Shown: in pieces, positions 26,924 through 35,754 of the stretch | How positions within the stretch are numbered: the stretch's first letter is position 1 | Layout: the number at the start of each line of letters is the position of its first letter | Assembly (NCBI RefSeq): GCF_004364775.1 | Contig: NZ_SOAL01000012.1 | Coordinates: forward strand, 62,001-126,000 | DNA: 64,000 nucleotides | From: Comamonas sp. JUb58 | Lineage (GTDB): Bacteria > Pseudomonadota > Gammaproteobacteria > Burkholderiales > Burkholderiaceae_C | Reading direction: 5' to 3' | The notes under the pieces: model-generated | Databases searched by the model: none | The model's input: the letters and a program-made list of their open reading frames with translations, nothing else | Told to the model about the DNA's origin: nothing | Translations under genes and position numbers: made by a program

Positions 26924-28192
26924 TCATAGCCCAGCCACCTGCCCGCGCTCTGCCTTGGGGAAGAGACGCAGAAAATAACTGGCCGATGCCGCAAAGCCCA
27001 GCACCACCAGGCCCTGGAACAGCGGCCAGCCTATGGACTGGATCACCCCCGGCAGCGCCATCAGCGCAGCGGTGCCGATGAAGCGGCCCAGGCCATAGAG
27101 CAGTGCATAGTCGGTTGCGGCCTGGTCGCCCGTGGCCCACTCCAGCATCAGGCCGCCCAGCACCACATACAGCGCAGCGGCGGCAGCCGTCGTCAGGATG
27201 CTGCCGGTGATCACCAGGCCCGTGTGGGCCTGCAGGCAGCCCAGCCACACCAGACAGGCGCTGGCCAGGCACAGGCCGGCACACAGCCATGCCGCCCGCC
27301 GCACCGGCATGCGGCGGAGCAGCAGCGGCGCGAGAAAGCAGGCTGCCGCATTGGCCAGCGGCGCCACCACGCCCAGCAGGCTGCCGATGCGCGCGAGCGG
27401 CACCCCCATGTCAAGCAGCAGCAGGCGGTTGAAGTTGAACAGCGCCAGCAGGCTGCAGACCAGCAAGCTCAAGCGCAGCAGGCGGCGGCCCATGGCCGGT
27501 TTGCGCAGGGTCTGCAGCAAGCGGGCGCGCTGCACCAACAGCGGAAGCCTGTGCTGCTGCTCCGGGCCCACCAGCGCCAGCACCGGCAGGCAGGCCAGCG
27601 CCGCGGCGGCTGCGATCAGCCACAGCGCCCCCTGCCAGCCCAGCTGCGGGTACCAGGCCACCAAGGCGCCGCCGCCCAGCACCGCACCCAGCGAGATGCC
27701 GCCCATCTTGGCGCCTGCAGCAGCAGCGCGCTGCGCCTGCGGCACCATGTCGACGGTCAGCGCGTCCAGCGCCACATCCACGGTCGCTGCAGCCACCGTG
27801 GCCAGCAGGCCCAGCGCCAGCAGCAGTGCCCAGGCACCCGGCGCGGGCTGGACGAAGGCGATGGCGCCCAGCGCCAACACCGACAGCCCCTGCATCGGCA
27901 GGATCCAGCCGGTGCGCCGCCCCAGCCAGGGCCAGCGCCAGGAATCAACCATGGGCGCCCACAAAAAGGCCAGGCCAAAGGGCAGGTACAGCGCATACAC
28001 CCAGCGCAAGGCCGACAGCTCTACACCCTGGGCCCGCAGCACCGGGGCCACGCCGCCCTGCACAAAACCCAGCACCATGCCCAGGGCCACATAGGCCAGG
28101 CTGATAGCGGCCAGCACCAAGCCGCCGCCCTGGCCCAAGGCGGTCTCAGGCGCGTCGGATCGCGCATCCATGCTTTGCATAGACTGCCCCAT
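26924..28192 (-). CDS. MFS transporter, RhtX/FptX- or AmpG-like
   Basis: 422 residues with about 12 membrane helices; the motif WAPMVDSWRWPWLGRRTGWIL in the first cytoplasmic loop region is characteristic of the AmpG/RhtX-type MFS importers. It starts at the ATG at 28192, which overlaps the TonB-receptor stop by one base (TGATG), so the two are translationally coupled. Pairing with a TonB receptor points to inner-membrane import of the molecule that the receptor brings into the periplasm, as with RhtX and FptX for siderophores. Substrate unknown. Confidence 0.8.
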   Translation of the reverse strand: MGQSMQSMDARSDAPETALGQGGGLVLAAISLAYVALGMVLGFVQGGVAPVLRAQGVELSALRWVYALYLPFGLAFLWAPMVDSWRWPWLGRRTGWILPMQGLSVLALGAIAFVQPAPGAWALLLALGLLATVAAATVDVALDALTVDMVPQAQRAAAAGAKMGGISLGAVLGGGALVAWYPQLGWQGALWLIAAAAALACLPVLALVGPEQQHRLPLLVQRARLLQTLRKPAMGRRLLRLSLLVCSLLALFNFNRLLLLDMGVPLARIGSLLGVVAPLANAAACFLAPLLLRRMPVRRAAWLCAGLCLASACLVWLGCLQAHTGLVITGSILTTAAAAALYVVLGGLMLEWATGDQAATDYALLYGLGRFIGTAALMALPGVIQSIGWPLFQGLVVLGFAASASYFLRLFPKAERGQVAGL

Positions 28193-30402
28193 CAAAAGCG
28201 AACGGTGGCGCCCAGCCCCACAATGCGGGGCTGCGAGACACGGACCGAGCTGACGCCGGCCGTCCAGGCCTGGCCGCCGACCAGGTAACGCTTGTCCAGC
28301 AGGTTCCAGGCAAAGGCATAGAGCTCCCAGTCGCCCTGCTGCCAGCCGATGCGGGCGTTGACGACCCCGTAGCCGGGCAGGTCAAAGCTCTGCTTTACGT
28401 CCACTGCCCGCTTGCCCACGTACTGCCAGCCCAGATGGCTTTTCAGCCGACCCGATGCGCCCGCGATCTGCATCGGTGCCTGGTACTCCAGGCCCAGCGA
28501 ACCATTGAGGCGCGGCATATTGGGCACCCGGTTGCCCGACTTGGCGCCGGTGGAGCTGCCCTCTGGCACATCCACCAGCCCGGCCTGCGTGAAGCCCAGG
28601 CCGGCGCTGAGCTTGAGATTGGAGTTTAGACTGGCTATCGCTTCCAGCTCGGCACCCTGGCTGCGGTAGTTCAGCGAGGCCGTGCTGAACAGCGCTTGCG
28701 CGGGGTTGAAGACAATCAGGTGGCCGTTCTTGACGTTGTTGTAGAACAGCGAGCCATTGAGCCCCAGCCGCTTGTCCAGCCACAGGGTCTTGAAGCCCAG
28801 CTCATAGGTCCAGCTGGTCGAGGTCTCGTAGGGAACCTCGGCTTTGCCCGCATAGCCATTCGTCTGCGTGACCGGAAAACCGGCGCCCACCGCCCCCCGG
28901 GAGATGCTGGCATAGGCCATGGCCTGCGGCGTCCAGGCATAGGACAGGCCGGCGCGGCCCGTCAGAAAACGGTCCGACAACTGCTGGGCGTGCAGTGAAT
29001 GCTCCACCACCGCAGCATTGCCATTGCCGCTGAACGCGTAGTCAGCATGCTTGCGCTCAAGGGTGTAGCGCAGGCCCAAGGTGGCCTTGAGCTGCTCGCT
29101 CAAGGCCAGCGTGCCCTCGCCAAAGGCGGCCATGCTGGTGGTGCGGATGCGGTTGTCCTGCGCGCCGTTTTGCGCCTGGAAATTGAAGGCCGCCGGCGAC
29201 GCCACCGCCCAGGTGTTGTTGATGAAACGCGAGTGGAAAAGGTTGATGCCGCCGGTCCAGGTCAGCGGCCCCTCCTCCAGCGACGACAGCCGCAACTCCT
29301 GCTGCAGCGTGCGCTCCCGAAAGCGTATGTCCACATAGTCGGCATAGGGCACATCGAAGCGGCTGCGCGGCTGGCCCGTCATCGCCGCATAGAGGAGGCT
29401 GTCGCTCAGGTCCATGGGCTGGAAGGAGCGGTCGTCCTGGTAGCTGGTCAGCGCGGTCAAGCGGGCCCGGTCAAATTCATGCTCCACCTTGAGCGATGCC
29501 CCAGCGTCGCGCCAGCGGATATCGCTGTTGGGGTTGGCCGCGCTTTGCGGAAACGCCGGGTTCTCACGCCAGATGAAACGCGGCGCATTGGAGGCGCGGT
29601 GGTCATAAAAGCCGCTGAAGTGGACGGTCGTGCGCTCACCCGGCAGCCAGAGCAGCGAACCGCGCGCCGCCCCCACCTGGGTGCGCCCATCCTGGCCGCC
29701 CGTCGCCACATTCGGCACCTGGCCGTCCAGGTGGGAATAGCGCAATGCCAGGCGGCCCGCCACCGTGTCTGACAGCGCGCCATTGGCCACCACCTCGGCC
29801 AGCCGGTGCCCCTGCGAGCCGACCTCGGTGGTTGCGGAGAACTCCCGCTTGAAGCTGGGTCCATGGGGAATGACGTTGATGGCGCCGCCCTGGGTATTGC
29901 GGCCGAACAAGGTGCCCTGCGGCCCGCGCAGCACCTCGACCCGGTCGATGTCCAGCAAGGCAGGCGGCGCGCCATACACCGATCGTGGTACCTCGTTGAG
30001 GTACATGACCACCGAGGTGTCATCGGACGACAGCGGCGCAAACGAGCCCACGCCCCGGATGACGAAGAGGTTGCCAAACTGGCCGCCACTGTCAGCAAAA
30101 GAGACATTGGGCGCCGCGCGCGCCAGCCCGGCATTGCCGTCCGAGGGCGATGCCGCCTCCCGGCTGTCCTGCCCGTCCAGCACGCTCATGCTGATGGGCA
30201 CGTTCTGCAGCGACTCTTCCCGCTTGCGGGCGGTGACGGTCACGGTGGGAAGCTCGGCAGCAGCGCCGGACGGGTCTTGCGCCTCAGGCGCTTGTGCCCA
30301 GGCCGGCGCGGTGGCGGCCAACAGCGCGGCCATTGCAACACAGCTGCGCGACAGCGGCAGCACAGGCGCGCGGACAGTGCCGCGCGGGGTGGTCGTAAAC
30401 AT
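28192..30402 (-). CDS. TonB-dependent outer-membrane receptor
   Basis: 736 residues from the ATG at 30402, with GAGGG upstream. A signal peptide (MAALLAATAPAWAQA) is followed by a short TonB-box region (LPTVTVTARKREES), the plug domain (about 60-180; IDRVEVLRGPQGTLFGRNTQ, GGAINVI) and a beta-barrel ending in GLGATVRF, with the C-terminal Phe needed for outer-membrane insertion. It resembles receptors for ferric siderophores or other TonB substrates such as large organic compounds. No Fur box is seen in front of it; instead a TetR-type palindrome lies about 100 bases upstream. Confidence 0.9.
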   Translation of the reverse strand: MFTTTPRGTVRAPVLPLSRSCVAMAALLAATAPAWAQAPEAQDPSGAAAELPTVTVTARKREESLQNVPISMSVLDGQDSREAASPSDGNAGLARAAPNVSFADSGGQFGNLFVIRGVGSFAPLSSDDTSVVMYLNEVPRSVYGAPPALLDIDRVEVLRGPQGTLFGRNTQGGAINVIPHGPSFKREFSATTEVGSQGHRLAEVVANGALSDTVAGRLALRYSHLDGQVPNVATGGQDGRTQVGAARGSLLWLPGERTTVHFSGFYDHRASNAPRFIWRENPAFPQSAANPNSDIRWRDAGASLKVEHEFDRARLTALTSYQDDRSFQPMDLSDSLLYAAMTGQPRSRFDVPYADYVDIRFRERTLQQELRLSSLEEGPLTWTGGINLFHSRFINNTWAVASPAAFNFQAQNGAQDNRIRTTSMAAFGEGTLALSEQLKATLGLRYTLERKHADYAFSGNGNAAVVEHSLHAQQLSDRFLTGRAGLSYAWTPQAMAYASISRGAVGAGFPVTQTNGYAGKAEVPYETSTSWTYELGFKTLWLDKRLGLNGSLFYNNVKNGHLIVFNPAQALFSTASLNYRSQGAELEAIASLNSNLKLSAGLGFTQAGLVDVPEGSSTGAKSGNRVPNMPRLNGSLGLEYQAPMQIAGASGRLKSHLGWQYVGKRAVDVKQSFDLPGYGVVNARIGWQQGDWELYAFAWNLLDKRYLVGGQAWTAGVSSVRVSQPRIVGLGATVRF

Positions 30403-30502
30403 GGTGTCCCTCAAAACTTGTTGCGCGGCGCAGCCCTGGCTGTCGTGCCCCTCCGCATGTCACGGCCGAGTGGCTGGGCTGGCATTCCGCATTGACGATT
30501 TA

Positions 30503-30536
30503 ACTAATCAGTTGGTAGACTAACCAATTGATCAGT
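30503..30536. promoter_or_regulatory. Long imperfect palindrome between TonB receptor and MFS genes
   Basis: Arms ACTAATCAGTTGGT (30503-30516) and ACCAATTGATCAGT (30523-30536) are inverted copies matching at 12 of 14 positions, with a 6-base spacer. Size and shape suit a TetR-family dimer. The site lies about 100 bases before the receptor start and 36 bases before the divergent MFS start, so it could govern both. Confidence 0.7.
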
Positions 30537-30571
30537 CCGAATGCTAATGGTTTGCAACAAGCTTTGTCAAC

Positions 30572-31861
30572 ATGACCCCTCCAGAATCCCTGCGCAGCAC
30601 CGCCCCGGTCCAAGTGACCGCCTCCACGGCAGCCCCTGCTGCAACTGCCTCTGCCCGATCCCTGCTGGGCATTTGCTTTGCGCTGTTTGCGGCAGCCACC
30701 AGCATGTCCTGCGTGTTCGCCATCCTTCCCTCAGTAGGCCGGGACCTGGGCCTGAGCGAACCCCAGATCGGCTGGGTGGTTGCGCCCGCCGCGCTGGTGT
30801 TTGTGCTGTTCGGCCCCGTCTGGGGCCGTTTGGGGCAACGCTGGCCGGCGCGCAGCATCTTCACCGCGGCACTGCTGCTGGTGGCGGTGTTCACCTTGCT
30901 GTTTGGCTTTGCGCTGGCCTGGCGGCTGGAGGCGCGCATCTCGGTCTTGCTCTGCTGGGCCCTGCTGGTCAGCAGCCGCATGCTGCTGTCGCCCTTCTCG
31001 GCAGCCATGCTGCCCACCGCGCAGGCCTATATCGCCCACACCACGGACAGCAGCAGCCGGCCCCGGGCCCTTGCCAGCATGGGGGCCAGCTTTGCGCTGG
31101 GCATGGTCGCCTCGCCCGGGCTGGCGGCCATTGCCACGGGCCTGGGTCTGCTGACGCCGTTCTATGTGGTGGCCGCCTTGCTGGTGGCGGCAGCGCTCTG
31201 CACCTGGTTATGGCTGCCGGGCAAGCACCCAGCGGCACAGGCCCTGCCGCAATCTGGCTACAGACCAGGCACGGCCAAGACAGCCTGGTCGCTGATCCGG
31301 CATCCGCTGGCCATTCTTGCGCTGCTCTATACCGTGTACGGCATCCTCATGCAGGTGACGGGCTTCCGCATGCGCGATCAGTTCCATCTCGATGCCGCGC
31401 ATGCCACCGCACACGCCGGCATGGCGTTGATGGCCATTGCCGCGACCTTGGTGGCCACGCAGATGGGCCTGGCGAAGATCCAATTACCCAGCCTGTCCGC
31501 GCAGCGGCGTGTGGTGCTGTCGGCTGGCAGCTTTGGCCTGCTGGGGCTGCTCTGCCTGACGGCCGATATCCCGTTTGAGGCACAGCTGCTGAGCGCGGCG
31601 CTGTTTGGCCTGAGCCTGGGGGCCTTTATGCCATTCACCTTGAGCCTGCTGACCCAGCGCGCACAGCAGGCCGGCGACCAGACCCGCATAGGCGGGCTCA
31701 GCGGCGCCGCGCAAGGCCTGGGCATGGTCGTCGGCCCCTTGCTGGGGGCCAGCAGCTACCGCGTCCACCCGCATGCGCCATACTGGATGGCGACAGCATG
31801 CATGCTGCTGGTGCTGGGCCTCTATGCCCGCAGTGCCAGCGCATCCAGGGCTGCGGCCTAA
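30572..31861 (+). CDS. MFS transporter
   Basis: 429 residues with about 12 hydrophobic segments and the first-loop pattern PVWGRLGQRWPAR. The N-terminal 28 residues are Ala/Thr-rich and cytoplasmic. It faces the TonB-receptor/MFS unit across the palindrome at 30503-30536 and so probably belongs to the same regulon; it may export, or import, a compound handled by the receptor. The ribosome-binding site before the chosen ATG is weak. A frame-internal alternative start is not evident. Confidence 0.8.
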   Translation: MTPPESLRSTAPVQVTASTAAPAATASARSLLGICFALFAAATSMSCVFAILPSVGRDLGLSEPQIGWVVAPAALVFVLFGPVWGRLGQRWPARSIFTAALLLVAVFTLLFGFALAWRLEARISVLLCWALLVSSRMLLSPFSAAMLPTAQAYIAHTTDSSSRPRALASMGASFALGMVASPGLAAIATGLGLLTPFYVVAALLVAAALCTWLWLPGKHPAAQALPQSGYRPGTAKTAWSLIRHPLAILALLYTVYGILMQVTGFRMRDQFHLDAAHATAHAGMALMAIAATLVATQMGLAKIQLPSLSAQRRVVLSAGSFGLLGLLCLTADIPFEAQLLSAALFGLSLGAFMPFTLSLLTQRAQQAGDQTRIGGLSGAAQGLGMVVGPLLGASSYRVHPHAPYWMATACMLLVLGLYARSASASRAAA

Positions 31862-31875
31862 AACGCGGCGCCCAT

Positions 31876-31899
31876 GAAAAAAGCGGCCGGTGGCCGCTT
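31876..31899 (-). terminator. Rho-independent terminator of the GlcG/HbpS-like gene
   Basis: Stem AAGCGGCC (31881-31888) with GGCCGCTT (31892-31899), loop GGT, followed on the minus strand by a run of T (A-run 31877-31882). It ends the minus-strand gene at 31941 and lies 15 bases after the convergent MFS stop. Confidence 0.85.
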
Positions 31900-31940
31900 C
31901 GTCGTTGATGGGCTTGGCGCCCACGCAGGAGGCTTGCGCC

Positions 31941-32348
31941 TTACAGGCCCAGGGCTGCAATGCCCGCCTTGGCGATCTGTGCATCTTCCGGTGCCTTCAC
32001 ACCGCTGACGCCCACGGCGCCCAAGCATTCGCCGTCCTTGATGATGGGCACGCCGCCTTCGAGCATGCCATCGATCAGCGGCGCGCTCAGGAAAGCGGTG
32101 CGGCCACCATTGATCATGTCCTCAAAGCCCTTGCTCTCGCGGCGACCCAGCGCCGAGGTGCGGGCCTTGGCCACGCAGATGTGGGCAGACACGGGGGCTG
32201 CGCCATCGCGGCGGATCATGCCCAGCAGGTTGCCGCCGTCATCCACCACTGCAATGCTCACGATCCATTGGTTCTTGACCGCTTCGGCCTCGGCCGCATT
32301 CAACACCGCCTTGACGTCGGCCAACTCCAGCACTGCTTTGGTTTTCAT
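31941..32348 (-). CDS. GlcG/HbpS-like heme-binding family protein
   Basis: 135 residues, a single GlcG/HbpS (DUF336) domain. Visible: SIAVVDDGGNLLGMIRRDGA, AKARTSALGRRES, GGVPIIKDGECLGAVGVSG and a C-terminal EDAQIAKAGIAAL. Family members bind heme, corrin or act in diol and glycolate pathways, often as small cytoplasmic or exported accessory proteins. No signal peptide is present. It stands alone between a convergent MFS gene and rlmD, so context adds little. Confidence 0.85.
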   Translation of the reverse strand: MKTKAVLELADVKAVLNAAEAEAVKNQWIVSIAVVDDGGNLLGMIRRDGAAPVSAHICVAKARTSALGRRESKGFEDMINGGRTAFLSAPLIDGMLEGGVPIIKDGECLGAVGVSGVKAPEDAQIAKAGIAALGL

Positions 32349-32478
32349 GGTGACTCCTTGGAAAAAGATTCGGGATACCCGGTTGTTCAGCCTGCCAGCT
32401 TAACGGCATTCCAGCACGCTAATCAATCACATGCATCACAGCATTTGTGCCTAAAACGGGGGTAATCCCCCGTCGGGC

Positions 32479-34026
32479 TCAGGCCGCTGCGTTTTCTGTC
32501 GCTGCAGCTGCACCGGCATCGGCCGTCTCGACGTCCGCATCGGTCTTGACCGAAGGTGCATGGCCATCCCATTCAAACACGGCCATGCTCTCGACGTGGG
32601 CGGTGTGCGGGAACATGTTGACCACGCCAGCGGCCACGCAGCGGTAGCCGGCCTGGTGCACCAGCAGGCCGGCATCGCGCGCCAAGGTCGCGGGGTTGCA
32701 GCTCACATAGACGATGCGCTTGGGCGGTGTCCAGTCCTTGGCACTGTCAGGCAGCGGCGCGGTATCAGGCACCTGGTGGCGGGCCTTGTGGATGTCGGCC
32801 AACGCCTTGGACAGCGCAAACGCGCCTTCACGCGGTGGATCGACCAGCCACTTGTCGGCCTGGCCATCGGCGATCAGCATCTCGGGCGTCATCTCGAACA
32901 GGTTGCGGGCCACAAAGCGCGTAGGCGCCAGTGCATGGCCTGCGGGGCGAGTGGCATTGTTGGCCGCATAGTTCTCGTGAGAGCGCTGCACCAGCGTCTC
33001 TGAACCCTCGATGCCCAGCACCTCACCGGCCATCGTGCCAATGGGCAGGGTGAAGTTGCCCAAGCCGCAGAACCAGTCGATCACGCGCTCGGTCTTCTTG
33101 GCATCCAGCAAGCGCAGCGAGCGCGTCACCAGCACCTGATTGATGTGGGGGTTGACCTGGGTGAAGTCGGTGGGCTTGAACGGCATCGTGATGCCGAAAT
33201 CGGGCAGCGCATAGGACAGCTGCTCGCCGATGCCATCCATCAGGTGCACGGTGTCCGGCCCCTTAGGTTGCAGCCACCATTGCACGTTATGGGCTGCGGC
33301 GAAATCGCGCAGGCGCTGCATATCGGCGTCGCTCAGCGGCTCCAGGTGGCGCAGCACCAGGGCGGTGACCTGGTCGCCACAGGCCACCTCGATCTGCGGG
33401 CAGGTCTCGCGGGCATCCAGGCTGCCGATCAGCGCGCGCATCGGCATCAGCAAGGCATCGACATGGGGTGGCAAAATCTTGCAGGTTTCCATGTCGGCGA
33501 TGTAGCGGCTCTTGCGCTCATGGAAGCCCACCAGCACCTTGCCCTTCTTGGCCACATAGCGCACCGACAGGCGCGAGCGGAAGCGGTAACCCCAGCTGGG
33601 GCCTTCAATGGGGCGCATCACCGTCTCGGCCACCACTTTGCCCAGGTGCCAGAGGTTGTCCTCCAGCACGCGCTGCTTGGTCGCAATCTGGGCGCCCACA
33701 TGCAGATGCTGCATCTTGCAGCCGCCGCAGGCGCCGGCATGCAAACCAAAGTTGGGGCAACCGGGCCGCACACGCTGCGAGGACTCGCGGTGGATCTGTA
33801 GCAGGTCAGCCTGCTCCCAGTTGTTCTTCTTGCGCCGGGTCTTGGCGCTCACCCATTCGGTAGGCAGCGCGCCATCGACAAAGACGACCTTGCCATCGGC
33901 ACGGCGCGCCACGCCCTGGGCGTCCATGTCCATGGACACGATCTTCAGGGCATCTGCGGGGAACTGGGCCGCTTCGGCGGCGTCGGGGGATTCGGGGATA
34001 TTCTGTGGGGTCTGCGCTTCGCTCAT
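32479..34026 (-). CDS. rlmD: 23S rRNA (uracil1939-C5)-methyltransferase
   Basis: 515 residues from the ATG at 34026. An N-terminal TRAM-like domain ([24 protein letters not shown]) precedes the iron-sulfur Cys cluster ([18 protein letters not shown]), a central domain and a SAM-binding fold ([16 protein letters not shown]), with the catalytic Cys in [12 protein letters not shown]. It modifies uridine 1939 of 23S rRNA. E. coli RlmD is 433 residues; the extra length is an Ala/Glu-rich N-terminus and a low-complexity C-terminal tail (from about residue 490). Confidence 0.92.
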   Translation of the reverse strand: MSEAQTPQNIPESPDAAEAAQFPADALKIVSMDMDAQGVARRADGKVVFVDGALPTEWVSAKTRRKKNNWEQADLLQIHRESSQRVRPGCPNFGLHAGACGGCKMQHLHVGAQIATKQRVLEDNLWHLGKVVAETVMRPIEGPSWGYRFRSRLSVRYVAKKGKVLVGFHERKSRYIADMETCKILPPHVDALLMPMRALIGSLDARETCPQIEVACGDQVTALVLRHLEPLSDADMQRLRDFAAAHNVQWWLQPKGPDTVHLMDGIGEQLSYALPDFGITMPFKPTDFTQVNPHINQVLVTRSLRLLDAKKTERVIDWFCGLGNFTLPIGTMAGEVLGIEGSETLVQRSHENYAANNATRPAGHALAPTRFVARNLFEMTPEMLIADGQADKWLVDPPREGAFALSKALADIHKARHQVPDTAPLPDSAKDWTPPKRIVYVSCNPATLARDAGLLVHQAGYRCVAAGVVNMFPHTAHVESMAVFEWDGHAPSVKTDADVETADAGAAAATENAAA

Positions 34027-34099
34027 CCCGGTATTTTCGCAGGCTGGGCAATGGCCTGCGGCCAACCTCTGGCAATTTGGCGTGCGGGAGCGCAAAAAA

Positions 34100-34522
34100 T
34101 CACGGTGGCGCCCAGATCAGCTTTGCCAATGCCGGGTCTTGCTGTGCTGCCGCCTCGTCGTAACTGTCCCGATGGCGCATCACCTCATCCATGTGCCGCT
34201 CGGCCCACAGGCGCAGCGCATCCAGCGTTGCAGCCAGCGACTGACCCAGCGGAGTCAGGCTGTATTCCACTTTGGGTGGCGAACAGGCAAAGACTTCGCG
34301 CCGCACGATGCCATCCCGCTCCAATGCCCGCAGCGTTTGCGTCAGCATCTTTTGAGACAGGCCCTCAATGCCCTTGCGCAACTGCCCAAACCGCCAAGGC
34401 CCTGTGCGCAGCAGGCCCAGCACCAGCACTGTCCATTTGTCGGCTACGCAATCGAGCACCTGCCTGGTGGGGCAGGTGGCGAGATAAGGGTTCCAGACGG
34501 GGCGGCAGGGATCGATGGTCAC
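34100..34522 (-). CDS. HxlR-family transcriptional regulator
   Basis: 140 residues from a GTG start at 34522, which has AGGAA 9 bases upstream; no ATG is better placed. The winged helix (about 15-105) shows [40 protein letters not shown] and [18 protein letters not shown], as in HxlR regulators, which often sense aldehydes or redox stress through a Cys near the N-terminus; Cys17 fits that position. It diverges from the SnoaL-like gene and probably represses it. Confidence 0.88.
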   Translation of the reverse strand: MTIDPCRPVWNPYLATCPTRQVLDCVADKWTVLVLGLLRTGPWRFGQLRKGIEGLSQKMLTQTLRALERDGIVRREVFACSPPKVEYSLTPLGQSLAATLDALRLWAERHMDEVMRHRDSYDEAAAQQDPALAKLIWAPP

Positions 34523-34550
34523 TTTTTGGTTCCTATGTCACTTTTCAGTG
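34519..34550. promoter_or_regulatory. Repeats in the HxlR/SnoaL divergent promoter
   Basis: TCACTTTT occurs at 34519-34526 and again at 34538-34545 (period 19), and CACT-N4-AGTG forms an inverted repeat at 34539-34550. The spacing of about two helical turns suits a dimeric regulator such as HxlR. This is a candidate only. Confidence 0.35.
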
Positions 34551-34640
34551 TCTTATTGCAACTATTGATCACTACCTTTAATCTCATCGTTTTTCATGCA
34601 TCTGCCCACGGCAGCTTGGCTTATTCAACAAGGAGAGAAG

Positions 34641-35036
34641 ATGAACACAGCACAGAACATGGATGTCGTACGTCGCTACTTTGAGGCAGTCGCAAAAGGC
34701 GATCTAGAGAGCGTTGGCGCCGCTTTCAGTGACGACATTGAATGGCACCAGCCCGGCAAGGGCACGCTATCTGGGTTGCACCGTGGCAAGGCTGCCGTTT
34801 TCGCGCTGCTGGGCCAATTCATGCAGCGCAGCCAGGGAAGCTTTCGCATCGACAAAGTCGGCCCGCTGATGGCCCAGGGCGATCTGGTCAGCACCTCCTT
34901 GCACTTCTGCGCTGAAAAGCCAGATGCAGCCATCGCCATGTCGGGCATCGATGTGCTGCGCATCGAGAACGGACTGATCCGGGAAGTATGGCTCTTCTCT
35001 GAGGATCAGGATGCTGAGGACGCCTTCTGGGGCTAA
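34641..35036 (+). CDS. SnoaL/NTF2-like protein
   Basis: 131 residues from the ATG at 34641, preceded by AAGGAG. The pattern VVRRYFEAVAKGDLESVGAAFSDDIEWHQPG and late IDVLRIENGLIREVWLF is that of the SnoaL-like NTF2 fold, a cone-shaped pocket found in small hydrolases, isomerases and binding proteins. It diverges from the HxlR regulator and is probably controlled by it. The substrate is unknown. It ends at a strong hairpin shared with the convergent small exported-protein gene. Confidence 0.82.
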   Translation: MNTAQNMDVVRRYFEAVAKGDLESVGAAFSDDIEWHQPGKGTLSGLHRGKAAVFALLGQFMQRSQGSFRIDKVGPLMAQGDLVSTSLHFCAEKPDAAIAMSGIDVLRIENGLIREVWLFSEDQDAEDAFWG

Positions 35037-35080
35037 TAGCGCTGTGCAGGCCAGCACGATGAGGCCTGCTTGAAAAACAC

Positions 35081-35103
35081 AAAGGGCAGCCACGCTGCCC
35101 TTT
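35081..35103. terminator. Bidirectional hairpin between convergent genes
   Basis: Perfect 10-bp stem AAAGGGCAGC (35081-35090) with GCTGCCCTTT (35094-35103), loop CAC. T-rich sequence follows on both strands (GTGTTTT on plus, GTGTTTTT on minus). Confidence 0.75.
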
Positions 35104-35120
35104 GGTGTTTTGTGTAGCGA

Positions 35121-35450
35121 TTACTGCGCGCTGATCATGCTGCGCATCTTCAGCTGGTCGGTCACCATGTTGGCGCTGCTGGACGCCAGCTTCTTGGCGC
35201 CAGGCAGGGCATATACCTCGGTCACGCAGACGGCGCTATCGGGCGTAAACACCACGCGGCTGCCGTTGGGCAGCTCGCCGGCGGTCTGGTGCAGCGGCTT
35301 GGACATATCGACCGGTGGCTCAGCACTGCGGTAAATCACCTCGTTCTTGCCGTCATAGACGGTGTAGCAGGCGGCCTGCGCCCAGGCAGAGGCCGTGAGC
35401 GCCAGGACGGCGAGCGCTGTGGATTTGAAGCTGTAACTGGAACCAGGCAT
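35121..35450 (-). CDS. Small exported protein, unknown function
   Basis: 109 residues from the ATG at 35450, with GGGAG upstream. A signal peptide (STALAVLALTASAWAQA) precedes a mature domain of about 80 residues with two Cys (ACYTVYDGKNEVIYRS; VCVTEVYALPG) that could form a disulfide. The pattern of a short beta-rich periplasmic protein resembles small DUF4124-like exported proteins, but no family is firmly recognised. It lies about 155 bases from a Fur box that may instead serve the opposite strand. Confidence 0.6.
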   Translation of the reverse strand: MPGSSYSFKSTALAVLALTASAWAQAACYTVYDGKNEVIYRSAEPPVDMSKPLHQTAGELPNGSRVVFTPDSAVCVTEVYALPGAKKLASSSANMVTDQLKMRSMISAQ

Positions 35451-35604
35451 GGTTGGTACTCCCGCAATATTTTTTATCGATCCTGCGAAGTTACCAAATT
35501 TCTCCAAACGGCGCATCCCCATTTCCAGGGGAAAGGTCAAGAAAAATCAACCAAAAACAAAAACTTACATAAAACGAGCGCTTGGCACTGTTTTATTCAG
35601 ATTT

Positions 35605-35624
35605 GATATTGATAATTATTCTCA
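35605..35624. promoter_or_regulatory. Fur box
   Basis: The 19 bases at 35605-35623 match 16 of 19 of the classical Fur box GATAATGATAATCATTATC, and bases 35610-35624 (TGATAAT-T-ATTCTCA) fit the 7-1-7 inverted repeat with one mismatch. It overlaps a plus-strand promoter-like pair, TTGATA (35609-35614) and TAAGAT (35633-35638), spaced by 18. Repression by Fur when iron is plentiful is expected. Confidence 0.75.
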
Positions 35625-35644
35625 TTCAATGATAAGATGCGCCC

Positions 35645-35754
35645 ATCGCCGCTGTCAAGGGCTTGGTGCATGCAAACATGCCCCCGCCCTTCGCAACGGT
35701 GATTGTTTCATCGTGGGGCGACTCTTGGGGCCCGTTCTGCCCCAGGGTCGTTTT
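35645..35754 (+). ncRNA. Candidate Fur-regulated small RNA
   Basis: About 110 bases between a Fur-controlled promoter and a terminator, with no convincing reading frame. Stem-loop 1 (35657-35691) has an outer stem AAGGGC/GCCCTT and an inner stem GCATG/CATGC around loop CAAA. A mostly unpaired linker (35692-35718) follows, which could hold a pairing region. The terminator hairpin ends in TTTT. This is the layout of Fur-repressed sRNAs such as RyhB, NrrF and the Burkholderia RNA BrrF. No sequence match to those was tested. The start is predicted from the -10 element. Regulation of iron-using enzymes is inference from the class. Confidence 0.5.
35719..35754 (+). terminator. Terminator of the candidate sRNA
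   Basis: Stem of 12 pairs with one bulge: CGACTCT (35719-35725) with AGGGTCG (35744-35750), and GGGGC (35727-35731) with GCCCC (35739-35743), loop of 7, followed by TTTT (35751-35754). It lies past the Fur box in the right orientation and 150 bases from the convergent recD stop. The remaining 35755-35905 shows no gene. Confidence 0.6.
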
